Below are positions 8,491 through 17,698 of a stretch of DNA of 64,000 nt, one piece after another. Numbering within the stretch: the stretch's first letter is position 1; the number at the start of each line of letters is the position of its first letter. The notes beneath the pieces are model-generated. The model was given only the letters and a program-made list of their open reading frames with translations. It was not told the origin of the DNA and did no database searches. Source of the DNA: Lactococcus carnosus (GTDB taxonomy: Bacteria; Bacillota; Bacilli; Lactobacillales; Streptococcaceae); NCBI RefSeq assembly GCF_006770265.1, contig NZ_CP017194.1:2046001-2110000 (forward strand), written 5' to 3'. The position numbers were made by a program, and so were the translations under genes.

Positions 8491-9236
8491 CTATGAACAT
8501 AATTCGTCACAAAATGCTAATACCCGCTGAATTTTTTGGTCCCAAAATCCCCAAGAATGATCCCCAGGATAGGCTTCATACGTGTACTGTTTGATTGCTT
8601 TATCCGCCTGATGCTTAAAGGTCTGATTATCTGCAAACAAGTAGTCTTCTGTGCCACAAATTTGTAAAAAATGTGGTGCCGTCTCTTCGTTAAGAGCAGA
8701 TGAGAATAAGCGCATGAGATGATCATCGCTTGTCTCTAAGTGTGCCTGATCACCAAAGATCCGATTAAACAAGCCATCTCTATCCGGATCTCTTGACCAC
8801 AATGAAACGAGATCTAAAGCACCAGACATCGAGATGACCCCCTTAAACTTTTCAGGATATTGCATGCCCCATTTAAAGGCACCATATCCCCCATCGACTG
8901 TCCCGCCACAAATGTACGACTGGGCAGTTGACTGATTGGCAACCATTGGGCCATTTTTTGGGGTAGCTCTAGCGTTAAAAAATCCCAATAAGCGTCACCA
9001 GAGGCCATATTTGTATAGAAACTCAAATCGACTTGCGGCATCACAATGACAAACTCATATTCACTTGCATAACGTGCCAAAGAGGTTGCATCTAACCAAC
9101 TATTACAATCATCTGATAACCCATGGAGCAAATAAAGAACGGGATAATCTGTCAGGTGTTTGTCGGGTAAATAAACAGTTACTGATGTCGCCTTCCCTAA
9201 CACATCAGAACGAAAATTCAGATGACTAATTGCCAT
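8491..9236 (-). pseudogene. EstA-like (tributyrin) esterase, frameshifted at the catalytic serine
   Basis: The start (AISHLNFRSDVLGK, then YPVLYLLHGLSDD) and the end (YGAFKWGMQYPEKFKG, ICGTEDYLFADN, GDHSWGFWDQ) are the two halves of an alpha/beta-hydrolase of the lactococcal EstA/esterase D type, about 248 residues when joined. The frame breaks immediately after the nucleophile elbow GQSMG (Ser114), at the C-run 8888-8892 (G-run on the coding strand): six bases instead of five restore GQSMGGYGAF. The start has a strong AAAGGAG site. The second half also contains the acid (GTED) and the histidine (GDHSW). Downstream position in the sugar operon suggests deacylation of its substrate, but this is speculative. 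It could be a real deletion or a sequencing error. Confidence 0.85.
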
Positions 9237-9273
9237 GTGGTCTTCTCCTTTTGTCTCAACACTTAATCTGTTT

Positions 9274-9285
9274 TAGCACGTGCTA
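9274..9285. promoter_or_regulatory. 12-bp palindrome in the lacI-esterase gap
   Basis: TAGCACGTGCTA is a perfect palindrome in the 70-base gap after lacI. It may be a regulator site; no promoter hexamers can be assigned around it. Confidence 0.3.
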
Positions 9286-9306
9286 TTTATCTGAGGTAAC
9301 TGCACT

Positions 9307-10257
9307 TTACTCACGTTCAACTAAGCTTGTATAGATCAGTTCATCCTCGGCCTGTTCATTACTAACCAATCGGATCATTTTTTCAGCAGCAATGATACCC
9401 CATCTGTGTTTGGAGTATGAAATAGTTGTCAACTTAGGCTCTAAAAATTCTCCAATTTCAATATTATCAAAGCCGACGATTCTCACATCACGACCAATCA
9501 CATAAGGCTTATCTTTCAAATAGCGATAAATTCCGATTGCCATTTCGTCATTGAAGGCAAAAATATCAACTGGTACCTGTGGTGATTTTGAGAAAATAAA
9601 CTCAGCTGCTTGATGGCCCGACGCTTCTGTAAAATTACCATTGATCACATCATAGCTCATATTAAAGCGTTCTAATTCTTTGACACTGGCTTCAAGCCGT
9701 TGTCGATTGTCATAGGACCCGTTAGGACCGGTGATTAAAAATACTTTTCGACTGCCAAGTTCAACGAGTTGATTAATGGCAAGTGTTGCACCACCTTTAT
9801 TATCGAGCAATACCTGCGGTACACTAGAATAGTCAAGTTCTCTGTCTAACACCACAAGATTATAGTCTTCATCAGCAAACTGTGTGATTTCTTCTGTCGA
9901 AAAAGTCGAGTCTAAAATAATAGCACCATCAATCATTTTTTCAGGAATAAACAAGTGTGATCGACTGCCACTACAAACAATCATGTCATAATCATAATAG
10001 CCTAGACCTCGTTTGATGCCATCCAATAATTCACCATAAAAACTCCCACGATAGTCCGTCACGTAAACGCCAATAATATTCGTTCGTTGCCGTTTTAAAG
10101 TACGCGCTGCCATATTTGGGACGTATTTTAAGTCATCAGCGATTTTTTTAATTCGCTGCCTAGTCTCCTCGGTCACCTTATTACTGCCATTCAACGCGTA
10201 AGAGACCGTGGAAATTGATACTCCAGCAATCTTAGCAATATCTTTGATACTAGCCAT
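9307..10257 (-). CDS. LacI-family regulator of the adjacent glucooligosaccharide operon
   Basis: 316 residues. The N-terminal LacI helix-turn-helix and hinge are clear (SIKDIAKIAGVSISTVSYALNG, then YVPNMAARTLKRQRTNIIGV), followed by a periplasmic-binding-protein-like effector domain (FAFNDEMAIGIYRYL, VRIVGFDNIEIGEFLEPKLTTI). It lies 46 bases downstream of the GH94 phosphorylase and is probably the last or next-to-last gene of the operon it controls. The two GAAACGTTTC palindromes before the solute-binding protein gene are its most likely operators. The inducer is presumably a sugar released by the operon enzymes. Confidence 0.9.
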   Translation of the reverse strand: MASIKDIAKIAGVSISTVSYALNGSNKVTEETRQRIKKIADDLKYVPNMAARTLKRQRTNIIGVYVTDYRGSFYGELLDGIKRGLGYYDYDMIVCSGSRSHLFIPEKMIDGAIILDSTFSTEEITQFADEDYNLVVLDRELDYSSVPQVLLDNKGGATLAINQLVELGSRKVFLITGPNGSYDNRQRLEASVKELERFNMSYDVINGNFTEASGHQAAEFIFSKSPQVPVDIFAFNDEMAIGIYRYLKDKPYVIGRDVRIVGFDNIEIGEFLEPKLTTISYSKHRWGIIAAEKMIRLVSNEQAEDELIYTSLVERE

Positions 10258-10303
10258 AAGCGTTTACCCCCATTCATCCAACTTTTTTCGTCTATAAAAC
10301 GAC

Positions 10304-13300
10304 CTAACAGTAGATGTCAATCTTATTAATCTCTTGAGTCAAATGCCTATCTATTTCATCAATACTTGCGACTAAGCCACCTTGTCGATAAGGATTCGAT
10401 GTTATGGATGCGTTTACTTTCTGACCGTTAATCTTAAGTTCTTGTTGCTGAGTACGCAAATGAAACCTGATGATAACCGCTTTTTCGAGTAATCGATACC
10501 GCATCTCTAGCCCATCTAGTGTCTCCGGTAAAATCGGATCAAATACAATCTGATCTGCCGTTTGGCGAATGCCTAAGACACTCGTTAACAATTGATTAAT
10601 ATAGATGCCTGGGCCACTAGAATAGATGCGCCAACCACCCTTAACTTGAGTACTACCACTCTTCATTGTATCAAATTCTGCTTGTGATTGGTACCTTGTC
10701 TTAAAGGCGCCGTCAGAACTACTAAAATAGGCGTTTGACTGCCGACGTCCGGCATTTGCCACGCGCTTTTGAATCTGTACTGGATTGATGATAGATAAGG
10801 CCCGCCAAGTTTCATCAGCCTGACCAATTTTCGCCATGGCCTCAGTAAACCGAATATGTGCATGCACATACTGTAAGCCGACTTCTCGGCCAAAGTTCGC
10901 TGCTTGTTCTGCCCGCTTAAAGTTAGTACTTACACCACCGTGATAGGCTGCTGGTCGATTCATCAGACGGACACCATCTGGAAACTGCAAGTGGGTTTTA
11001 ATCACAGATAAGTGATGTGAGACTTGCTCAGGAGTCAATAGTTCTGCGATCATGCTGCGTGTCATGGGTAATAAGCGATACTGAATGCCTGTTTTTTGAT
11101 CCTTAGGATGAATCATCAACTCTGATGAGCCATCTTGATTCATGTAGACAAATCCAGGAATCGTCGCGTCGCCTAGCATGTACTTGTCAAAATCTTGTTT
11201 GATAAGGTCAGCTAACTCAATTAAATGATGCCCATAAGCCGCATCAACCTGTAATAAAATCCGACCAAGCTTTGTTAATACTTGATAAGTCAAGGCGACC
11301 GTCCAACTACTGGCCATATTTTGTTTTAATCTGCTATCATAAGGCTGCAAGGTATCATCCCAATCACCATCGCCATAACATGACAGATAAGTGCCAGGTA
11401 AGAAATTAGCTTCTATGTAGGCAATTTCTTTTTTGATGTGTGACAATAATGGGTGTGATTGCCCTGTTTTAGTAAAAGTTGACCGATCAGTATAGGGGAT
11501 AGCTTTTGAGAGTATGGCTAAATCTGCCGTTTTCTCTAAATAATCTGCGACGATTTTCATCGGCCATACAATAACATCTCCATGACTCTCATCAGCTTTT
11601 TGCTTCTCATAGCGGTCAAACATAAACCATTGTGGCCAATTGCCATCATCCTCAAATTGGTTTTCAAACACATGCGTGATGATAGACGCGACCACATCTG
11701 GTCGATTAACAGCTAAGAAAAATTCAGTCGGGCCTTGTGATACATCCCGTGTTCCCCAAGCAGCACCACCATATTGTTCCAGGCCATGCGGTGATAAATA
11801 ATGCACCAGCATATTGTGCGTGTACCACTGCATCAAGGTATTCATGTCGTTGACTGACTCAGAAGGATGAGACAGATGAAAGTGGTTGGTTAAATCGGCT
11901 ATAAATTTTGTATAGCGCGCATTTTCAACTGCTAGTGAGGTTGTCTGTGTTTGGTTACTAGCACCCGTCAGATTCCCTTGAATCGTCATCGTAAATGTCG
12001 ACGCATTTTCAACAAGAAACACCGTCAACACGTCAGACTCCGCGACTTGAAATAGCCGTTCATCAGTAAGCGCGTAAGGCACATCAAGACTGAAGTGGTA
12101 AGTTAGGTCAGGATAAGTACTGCCGATACCTGAATCAGCTTTTGCTTTGACTGTCACCACATCATCAGTCCGACTAATGTTATATGCTGGAGCATGTTCA
12201 TCATCACTCATTAGCAATTGATTTGTGATGGCTAATGTATAGCTCTTTCCAGTTTCACTTTCAAACTGCGTTTGAATCTCTCGGCCATCAGCGACTGCAA
12301 AAGTTGTCACTTTGAGCAAATCATTCGGCAGTTTATAATACCAAGTTGCGGAATTCAGTCCCATCTCAAAAGCAGATGGCATGGTCAATAACCGCCAAGT
12401 ATCCCCCTCTTTAAGATAGATACGTTGGCCAGATTGCTTCATGATATTTAATGAATTTCGGCTATTGCTCATTAATTTATTCATCGACGTATTGCCAAGT
12501 ACCACCTGAGAATTAAAGATGCCATACATATAAAGCGTGGTACTGAGTAACGGCTTATCTACCGCCAAATCCATACCACTTAACAGGATATGACCATGTG
12601 CCCTCTCCATATCGACTTCTTTTGCCTTCAGCACAACATGGTGATAGTCGGTTGTGAAGAAAGATAGCGTCGTCTCGCCCGCCTTCTCAACTTGACTTTG
12701 GCTACTAAATAGCTGTGCTAAGGCCGCATCACTTAATGTCTCGCCAACAATAGGAGACCCGATTGTTTTATTAAATACAATCGAGTCAGTTGCTGGTAGC
12801 GCAAATACTAACGCCTGATAACTGCTCACGATTTGACCACGATCAACGACTGGTTGACTGACAGCGGTCGGCTGATCGCTACAGGCGACACCATAGAATA
12901 CAATCGGTTCATTCTGTGGCTTAAGGACAAGTTTAGCAGTCTGCAAAGCAATGTAAGCAAATTCATATTGATAGACTTCATTTGCTAGTTGTGCCTCAGC
13001 CAAGGCAGTAGGTTGATTGGTCTCTTTGTAACGTGTGCCAAAAAACTGATAGCCGTCTGTTGCATAGCTGACGAGAGCTGAAAGACTCCCCTGCTCAACT
13101 AAGGGAAACTTGCCATTTTGAGGCTGATTTTGTCTTGATGAGATCACAATATTAGTTTCATCTTGTGTCACATGGTGATCGACATACTGTGACATATAGG
13201 CTTCGTTGGCTTGAACAGCACCCTGTGCTGCATTACCGATATCTTGCCCATAAATCACATCAACTGCTTGTCCATCACCAGATAGGGTCACTTGCCAAAA

Positions 13301-13606
13301 CCAAATGCCATCCTTAGCCAACTTAAAGGCAACTTGATAGCTAACAGCATGAAATACGCCTTGCCAAGTGAGTTGATCTGCCGCAACGAAAAATCGCGAG
13401 CCACTGTTCGAGCCGATCATCGGTGCCGATACAATACCAGATTTTGTATGTATCCGCAGATAAATCTGGTTACAATTTCCATCTAAAAAATTAGCATTCA
13501 ATTGATTGATCATGATACCATCATGCGTGATCTGATCCAAATCACCTGAACTTAGGAAAGATATCGTCGTTTTATTTTCTTGAAACCTTAATTTTTTATC
13601 TAGCAT
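10304..13606 (-). CDS. GH94 glycoside phosphorylase, probable 1,2-beta-oligoglucan phosphorylase
   Basis: 1,100 residues with no signal peptide, so cytoplasmic. The C-terminal half has the GH94 alpha/alpha-barrel: GGAAWGTRDVSQGPTEFF near residue 615, the DGDWDD motif at about 746-751 (W-D-D corresponds to the GH94 GDWND motif, whose last Asp is the general acid) and the late NAGRRQSNAYFSSSDG and GGWRIYSSGPGIY segments. The N-terminal half is a large beta-sandwich region. The length is far above cellobiose phosphorylases (about 800) and close to the Listeria sophorooligosaccharide phosphorylase. The gene order binding protein-permease-permease-GH3-GH94-LacI matches that Listeria locus. The reaction would be phosphorolysis of beta-1,2-glucooligosaccharides to glucose-1-phosphate. 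Substrate is inferred; another beta-glucan is possible. Confidence 0.75.
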   Translation of the reverse strand: MLDKKLRFQENKTTISFLSSGDLDQITHDGIMINQLNANFLDGNCNQIYLRIHTKSGIVSAPMIGSNSGSRFFVAADQLTWQGVFHAVSYQVAFKLAKDGIWFWQVTLSGDGQAVDVIYGQDIGNAAQGAVQANEAYMSQYVDHHVTQDETNIVISSRQNQPQNGKFPLVEQGSLSALVSYATDGYQFFGTRYKETNQPTALAEAQLANEVYQYEFAYIALQTAKLVLKPQNEPIVFYGVACSDQPTAVSQPVVDRGQIVSSYQALVFALPATDSIVFNKTIGSPIVGETLSDAALAQLFSSQSQVEKAGETTLSFFTTDYHHVVLKAKEVDMERAHGHILLSGMDLAVDKPLLSTTLYMYGIFNSQVVLGNTSMNKLMSNSRNSLNIMKQSGQRIYLKEGDTWRLLTMPSAFEMGLNSATWYYKLPNDLLKVTTFAVADGREIQTQFESETGKSYTLAITNQLLMSDDEHAPAYNISRTDDVVTVKAKADSGIGSTYPDLTYHFSLDVPYALTDERLFQVAESDVLTVFLVENASTFTMTIQGNLTGASNQTQTTSLAVENARYTKFIADLTNHFHLSHPSESVNDMNTLMQWYTHNMLVHYLSPHGLEQYGGAAWGTRDVSQGPTEFFLAVNRPDVVASIITHVFENQFEDDGNWPQWFMFDRYEKQKADESHGDVIVWPMKIVADYLEKTADLAILSKAIPYTDRSTFTKTGQSHPLLSHIKKEIAYIEANFLPGTYLSCYGDGDWDDTLQPYDSRLKQNMASSWTVALTYQVLTKLGRILLQVDAAYGHHLIELADLIKQDFDKYMLGDATIPGFVYMNQDGSSELMIHPKDQKTGIQYRLLPMTRSMIAELLTPEQVSHHLSVIKTHLQFPDGVRLMNRPAAYHGGVSTNFKRAEQAANFGREVGLQYVHAHIRFTEAMAKIGQADETWRALSIINPVQIQKRVANAGRRQSNAYFSSSDGAFKTRYQSQAEFDTMKSGSTQVKGGWRIYSSGPGIYINQLLTSVLGIRQTADQIVFDPILPETLDGLEMRYRLLEKAVIIRFHLRTQQQELKINGQKVNASITSNPYRQGGLVASIDEIDRHLTQEINKIDIYC

Positions 13607-13616
13607 ACCTTTATCC

Positions 13617-15773
13617 TTACCTATTCTTTTTTAAAGCAAACGTTACTTTAAGTAAGTCGCGACTATTTGGCCCAACCAACAACTCAAATTCTCCCGAGTC
13701 ACTCGACATTTTTTGATTTGTATGGACATACTGTAGCATGGATTCATCGATTTCAAAGGCAACAACTTGTGAGGCTTTCGCTGCTAGTGCCACACGATAG
13801 AACCCTTTTAATTCCTTAACCGGTCTTGTCACTTGACCAACTTTATCATAAATATAAAGTTGTACGGTCTCAACACCAGCTACATCCGACTGATTTGTCA
13901 CCCTTACAGATCCTCTTAAGTTACGATCTTCAGTCATGACCTGGTCCTCTAGAGTGAGCGACTCATAGTCAAACTGACTATAGCTTAAGCCAAAACCAAA
14001 AGGATATTTGGCATAGTTTGAGACATCTAAGTATTTAGACACATATTTTTCATCTGGGTCGGATTCGTATGGTCTACCCGTATTATCGCAGTTATAATAA
14101 ACTGGCACCTGACCAACAGACTCTGGAAATGACATACTCAAACGTGCACTAGGATTATAGTCTCCCCATAAAATCTTAGCAAGTGCAGTTCCACCTTCAG
14201 TACCCGGGAACCAAGCTTCTACAATCGCCTTAGCCCCATCGATACCACGTAAATCTAGGGGTCTACCATTATACAAGGTCACAACTACCTGCTCGTTTTG
14301 CGCAAGTACGAGTTTAACCAAATCAAGTTGGGCCTCTGGTAGTGTGATATCACTACGACTAGCAGCTTCCCCACTCATCCACTCCTGTTCACCCAAGGCT
14401 AATACGACTTTATCGGCTGACTTAGCTAATGCTAATGCCTCATTAATTGCCGCTTGGCTTGGCTCAAAATAATCGAATACTTCCTGGCCAACGACTATAT
14501 TCTTAGACAAACGTCGTGCACCCGTCTCAAGGGAAATTGCTTCTGATTGCTTACCTTGCCACGACCAAGCACCTAAGATATCTTGTGTTTGAGCTGCTGG
14601 TCCAATGATTGCGACTTTGTCACTACGTTTCAAAGGCAATATCTGCTCATTCTTCAATAAGACAATCGATTTAGCAGCGATTTCTTCTGCAATTTGACGG
14701 TGTTCATCACTTAGAATAAGCTCAGCTTCCAACCACTCATCAGCACCTCTATAAGGATTTTCAAAAAGACCCAAGTCATTTTTAAGCTGTAAGATTCTCA
14801 ATACTGCTTCATCTAAAAGACTTTCTGCAACACGACCTTCTGCTATCAATTCAGCCAAGTAACGTGAATAGCAGGTTGTCATCATTTCGATATCAACACC
14901 CGCTTTAATGGCTAACTCAGCAGCACCTTTTTCATCCGCAACAACACCATGTGCCACAATTTCCTTAACTGCACCCCAGTCCGAGATCACAACACCGTCA
15001 AAGCCAAACTCCTCTCTTAACACATCACGGAACAACCACTCATTTCCTGTAGCAGGTACCCCATCGACAACATTAAATGATGTCATCACAAGTTTTGCCC
15101 CCGCATCAAGCGCTGCTTTATAACCTGGTAGATAACTCTCACGCAGTTGACGCTCTGACATGTTGACAGTATTGTAGTCACGCCCACCAATAGCTGCCCC
15201 ATAAGCTGCAAAGTGTTTGACACAGGCTGCTACCCTTGAGAAATCATTGGCTAAATCGTCTCCTTGATAGCCTTTTACAAAGGCTGCCGCAAAGCGACTA
15301 TTTAAGAACGAGTCCTCACCTGTTGATTCCATCACGCGTCCCCAACGTGGGTCACGAACTAAATCTACCATGGGTGAAAACGTCACATGCAAGCCTGAAA
15401 CAGCTGCCTCTTTAGCAGATACTTCTGCCATTTTTTCAGCAACCGACAAATCCCACGAGCTTCCTAGCGCTAAAGGAATGGGGAAGATCGTTCTAAACCC
15501 ATGCACGATATCAGCCATTAATAACGTTGGGATATTTAAGCGATTCTTTTCCATGTAAGTTTTTTGAACACGAATTGCTTCCTTAGCACCTGAGATACCG
15601 AGCGTTGTACCCGCATTATTGATGTTATCCTCATTTAATCCTAAATCTGACATCGGTCCTGTTTTTTCCTCGGCCTTATCCGAGTAAAATGCCGCAGCCA
15701 ATTGGAGTAACTGATCGACTTTTTCTGTCAAAGTCATTTGATTTACTAAATTCGTCAAGTTCGTTTTATTCAT
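13617..15773 (-). CDS. bglX: GH3 beta-glucosidase
   Basis: 718 residues without a signal peptide. It is an intracellular retaining beta-glucosidase of family GH3 with (beta/alpha)8, alpha/beta sandwich and C-terminal fibronectin III-like domains. Visible marks are MADIVHGFRTIFPIPLALGSSWD, KHFAAYGA, the nucleophile Asp265 in VVISDWGAVKE, LLKNEQILPLKR opening the second domain, EQEWMSGEAASRSDITLP and a FnIII tail. I start at MNKTNL, with AGGTGA six bases before; the frame stays open seven codons upstream with no ribosome site. It sits 10 bases before the GH94 gene. In the matching Listeria locus the GH3 enzyme degrades sophorose, the disaccharide left by the phosphorylase; the same role is inferred here. 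Confidence 0.88.
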   Translation of the reverse strand: MNKTNLTNLVNQMTLTEKVDQLLQLAAAFYSDKAEEKTGPMSDLGLNEDNINNAGTTLGISGAKEAIRVQKTYMEKNRLNIPTLLMADIVHGFRTIFPIPLALGSSWDLSVAEKMAEVSAKEAAVSGLHVTFSPMVDLVRDPRWGRVMESTGEDSFLNSRFAAAFVKGYQGDDLANDFSRVAACVKHFAAYGAAIGGRDYNTVNMSERQLRESYLPGYKAALDAGAKLVMTSFNVVDGVPATGNEWLFRDVLREEFGFDGVVISDWGAVKEIVAHGVVADEKGAAELAIKAGVDIEMMTTCYSRYLAELIAEGRVAESLLDEAVLRILQLKNDLGLFENPYRGADEWLEAELILSDEHRQIAEEIAAKSIVLLKNEQILPLKRSDKVAIIGPAAQTQDILGAWSWQGKQSEAISLETGARRLSKNIVVGQEVFDYFEPSQAAINEALALAKSADKVVLALGEQEWMSGEAASRSDITLPEAQLDLVKLVLAQNEQVVVTLYNGRPLDLRGIDGAKAIVEAWFPGTEGGTALAKILWGDYNPSARLSMSFPESVGQVPVYYNCDNTGRPYESDPDEKYVSKYLDVSNYAKYPFGFGLSYSQFDYESLTLEDQVMTEDRNLRGSVRVTNQSDVAGVETVQLYIYDKVGQVTRPVKELKGFYRVALAAKASQVVAFEIDESMLQYVHTNQKMSSDSGEFELLVGPNSRDLLKVTFALKKNR

Positions 15774-15846
15774 TTTTTCACCTATAAACTTCATTTTTCT
15801 ATTATTAATAAGTCACTAACCTATATGACTGAATAAGGCTTATGCA

Positions 15847-16680
15847 TCACTTCATGCCCGACACATTGAACCCTTCCAAAATATACTTTTGGAAGATGAG
15901 AAAGACAATCAGGATGGGCACAACCATGAAGGTTGCACCGGCCATTTGTAAGGCATAATTCCCACCATGCTGTCCTTGTAACAGCTGCAAGCCAACCGAT
16001 AAGGTATAATATTTTTCATCATTTGCGATAATCAAAGGCCATAGGAAGGAATTCCAGCCACCAATAAAGGTAAGAATGCCCTGTACAGCTAAAATCGGCT
16101 TGGTCAACGGTAAAATAATCTTAAAGAAAATATACCATTCGTTAGCACCATCTAAACGCGCTGCTTCTATCATCTCATCAGAAATCGTACTCATGAACTG
16201 GCGGAAGAGAAAGACGCCAAATGCACCGACAAGCCCTGGTAGAATGATACCCGTTAAACTATTTGTCAACCCAACTGAATTCAACAAGAGGTAAACTGGA
16301 ATCATCGTCACTTGACCTGGAATCATCATCGTTGCAAGTACCAATAGGAAGAGTTTATTTTTGCCTTTAAAGTCATACTTAGCGAAGCCATAACCTGCCA
16401 TTGCATTTAAGAAGAGACCCGCAAAAGAACAAATTGTCACAATTAATGTGTTTTTTAGATACAAGCCAAAGTTCATACGAACGAATAGCTCTTTAAAATT
16501 ATCTAGCGATGCTGCCTTAGGAAATAGACTCGGTACGATCTGATTGATTTCAGCATTCGTTTTAAATGAAGAAAAGATCATCCACAAGAATGGAAAGAAG
16601 GTCACGATACCAAGCACCCCTAATAGGATACTGATGAGTAATTTAAATCCCATTTGTTTATTTTTATATGAGTTTATCAT
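15847..16680 (-). CDS. Sugar ABC transporter permease (MalG type)
   Basis: 277 residues with six predicted membrane helices. The EAA loop (EAARLDGANEWYIFFKIILPLTKP) that docks the ATPase is clear, and the C-terminus FNVSGMK is typical of MalG-like subunits. I start at the ATG with GGAAAGG upstream rather than the GTG two codons earlier. It is nine bases after its partner permease. No ATPase gene is in the cluster, so a shared MsmK/UgpC-type ATPase elsewhere must power it, as is usual for such oligosaccharide importers in streptococci and listeriae. Confidence 0.92.
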   Translation of the reverse strand: MINSYKNKQMGFKLLISILLGVLGIVTFFPFLWMIFSSFKTNAEINQIVPSLFPKAASLDNFKELFVRMNFGLYLKNTLIVTICSFAGLFLNAMAGYGFAKYDFKGKNKLFLLVLATMMIPGQVTMIPVYLLLNSVGLTNSLTGIILPGLVGAFGVFLFRQFMSTISDEMIEAARLDGANEWYIFFKIILPLTKPILAVQGILTFIGGWNSFLWPLIIANDEKYYTLSVGLQLLQGQHGGNYALQMAGATFMVVPILIVFLIFQKYILEGFNVSGMK

Positions 16681-16694
16681 TGTCACTACCTTTC

Positions 16695-17579
16695 CTACAT
16701 CCCATTTTGTTTTTGTCTATTTTGAATCTTTAATTGGATCATCGTCACAAGGATAATCCCAATAAAGAGAATAAATGAACAGGCTGCTGCATAACCAAAT
16801 TTACTATATTGGAAGCCATTTTGATAAATGAATAGCGCAACCGATACTGTACTGTCTAGCGGACCACCCTTAGTCATAATGAAAGGTTCTTCAAAGAATT
16901 GGAACCAGCCAATTAAGGTTGTCACAGTGACAAAGAAAATTGAAAATTTGAGTAAGGGAATCGTAATTTTAAAAACTTGTTGCCATTTCGTTGCACCATC
17001 TATTTCAGCTGCTTCATAATATGCCACAGGGATACCACGTAACGCTGCTAGAAATATCAACATATTTAATCCCGTTGCTCGCCAAACTGCAATGATGATT
17101 AAGGAAATTTTTGATGTGCTAGGATCCGTCAACCATAATATCGGCCCAACATGTATATAGGCTAATAAATGATTTAAAAGGCCAATGGTTGGGTTATAGA
17201 GATACATCCAAACAACGGCAATCGCAACGGTATTCGTGATAGATGGACTATAGAAGACCAGGCGTAAGAAATGGAAGAACCTATTTTCACCGACATTGAT
17301 CATAATCGCTAGTGCTAATGAAATACCAATAACTAGCGGTACCCCAATGACAACATAATACCCTGTATTTAAAACGGCTTGTCCAAATAGTTTATCTGTG
17401 AAAATATTGATGTAATTCTCTAAACCAACAAAATGAATTCTTGAGTAATCAGCCAAGCCAGCTAAACTCATATCAGTAAAACTGATAAATAAGGCAAGCA
17501 TGATGGGGATAATTGAGAAGATGATGAGCAACGTCACTGCAGGCGCTATAAAAAAGTAAGGCGCTTTATGTTTTTTCAT
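16695..17579 (-). CDS. Sugar ABC transporter permease (MalF type)
   Basis: 294 residues, six membrane helices, beginning with the short basic MKKHKAPYFF typical of CUT1 permeases. The EAA motif EAAEIDGATKWQQVFKITIPLLK is intact. It pairs with the following MalG-type subunit to form the membrane channel for the oligosaccharide captured by the lipoprotein encoded upstream. Its ribosome site is AGGAGGTACGATTC before ATG. The gap to the binding-protein gene holds a strong hairpin. Confidence 0.92.
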   Translation of the reverse strand: MKKHKAPYFFIAPAVTLLIIFSIIPIMLALFISFTDMSLAGLADYSRIHFVGLENYINIFTDKLFGQAVLNTGYYVVIGVPLVIGISLALAIMINVGENRFFHFLRLVFYSPSITNTVAIAVVWMYLYNPTIGLLNHLLAYIHVGPILWLTDPSTSKISLIIIAVWRATGLNMLIFLAALRGIPVAYYEAAEIDGATKWQQVFKITIPLLKFSIFFVTVTTLIGWFQFFEEPFIMTKGGPLDSTVSVALFIYQNGFQYSKFGYAAACSFILFIGIILVTMIQLKIQNRQKQNGM

Positions 17580-17633
17580 GAATCGTACCTCCTTATGTCA
17601 TGAACAGATAATGAAAGATATCAGCCAATAACC

Positions 17634-17679
17634 AAACTATCGTACTAAAAAGTTTTTTACCTTCTCAGTACGATAGTTT
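17634..17679 (-). promoter_or_regulatory. Intercistronic hairpin after the binding-protein gene
   Basis: Thirteen-base perfect arms AAACTATCGTACT/AGTACGATAGTTT enclose 20 bases. On the minus strand there is no T-run beyond TTT, so it is more likely an mRNA-stabilising or processing hairpin (or a leaky attenuator) that raises binding-protein levels relative to the permeases. Confidence 0.65.
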
Positions 17680-17698
17680 CTCTATTTAAATTAAGCGC

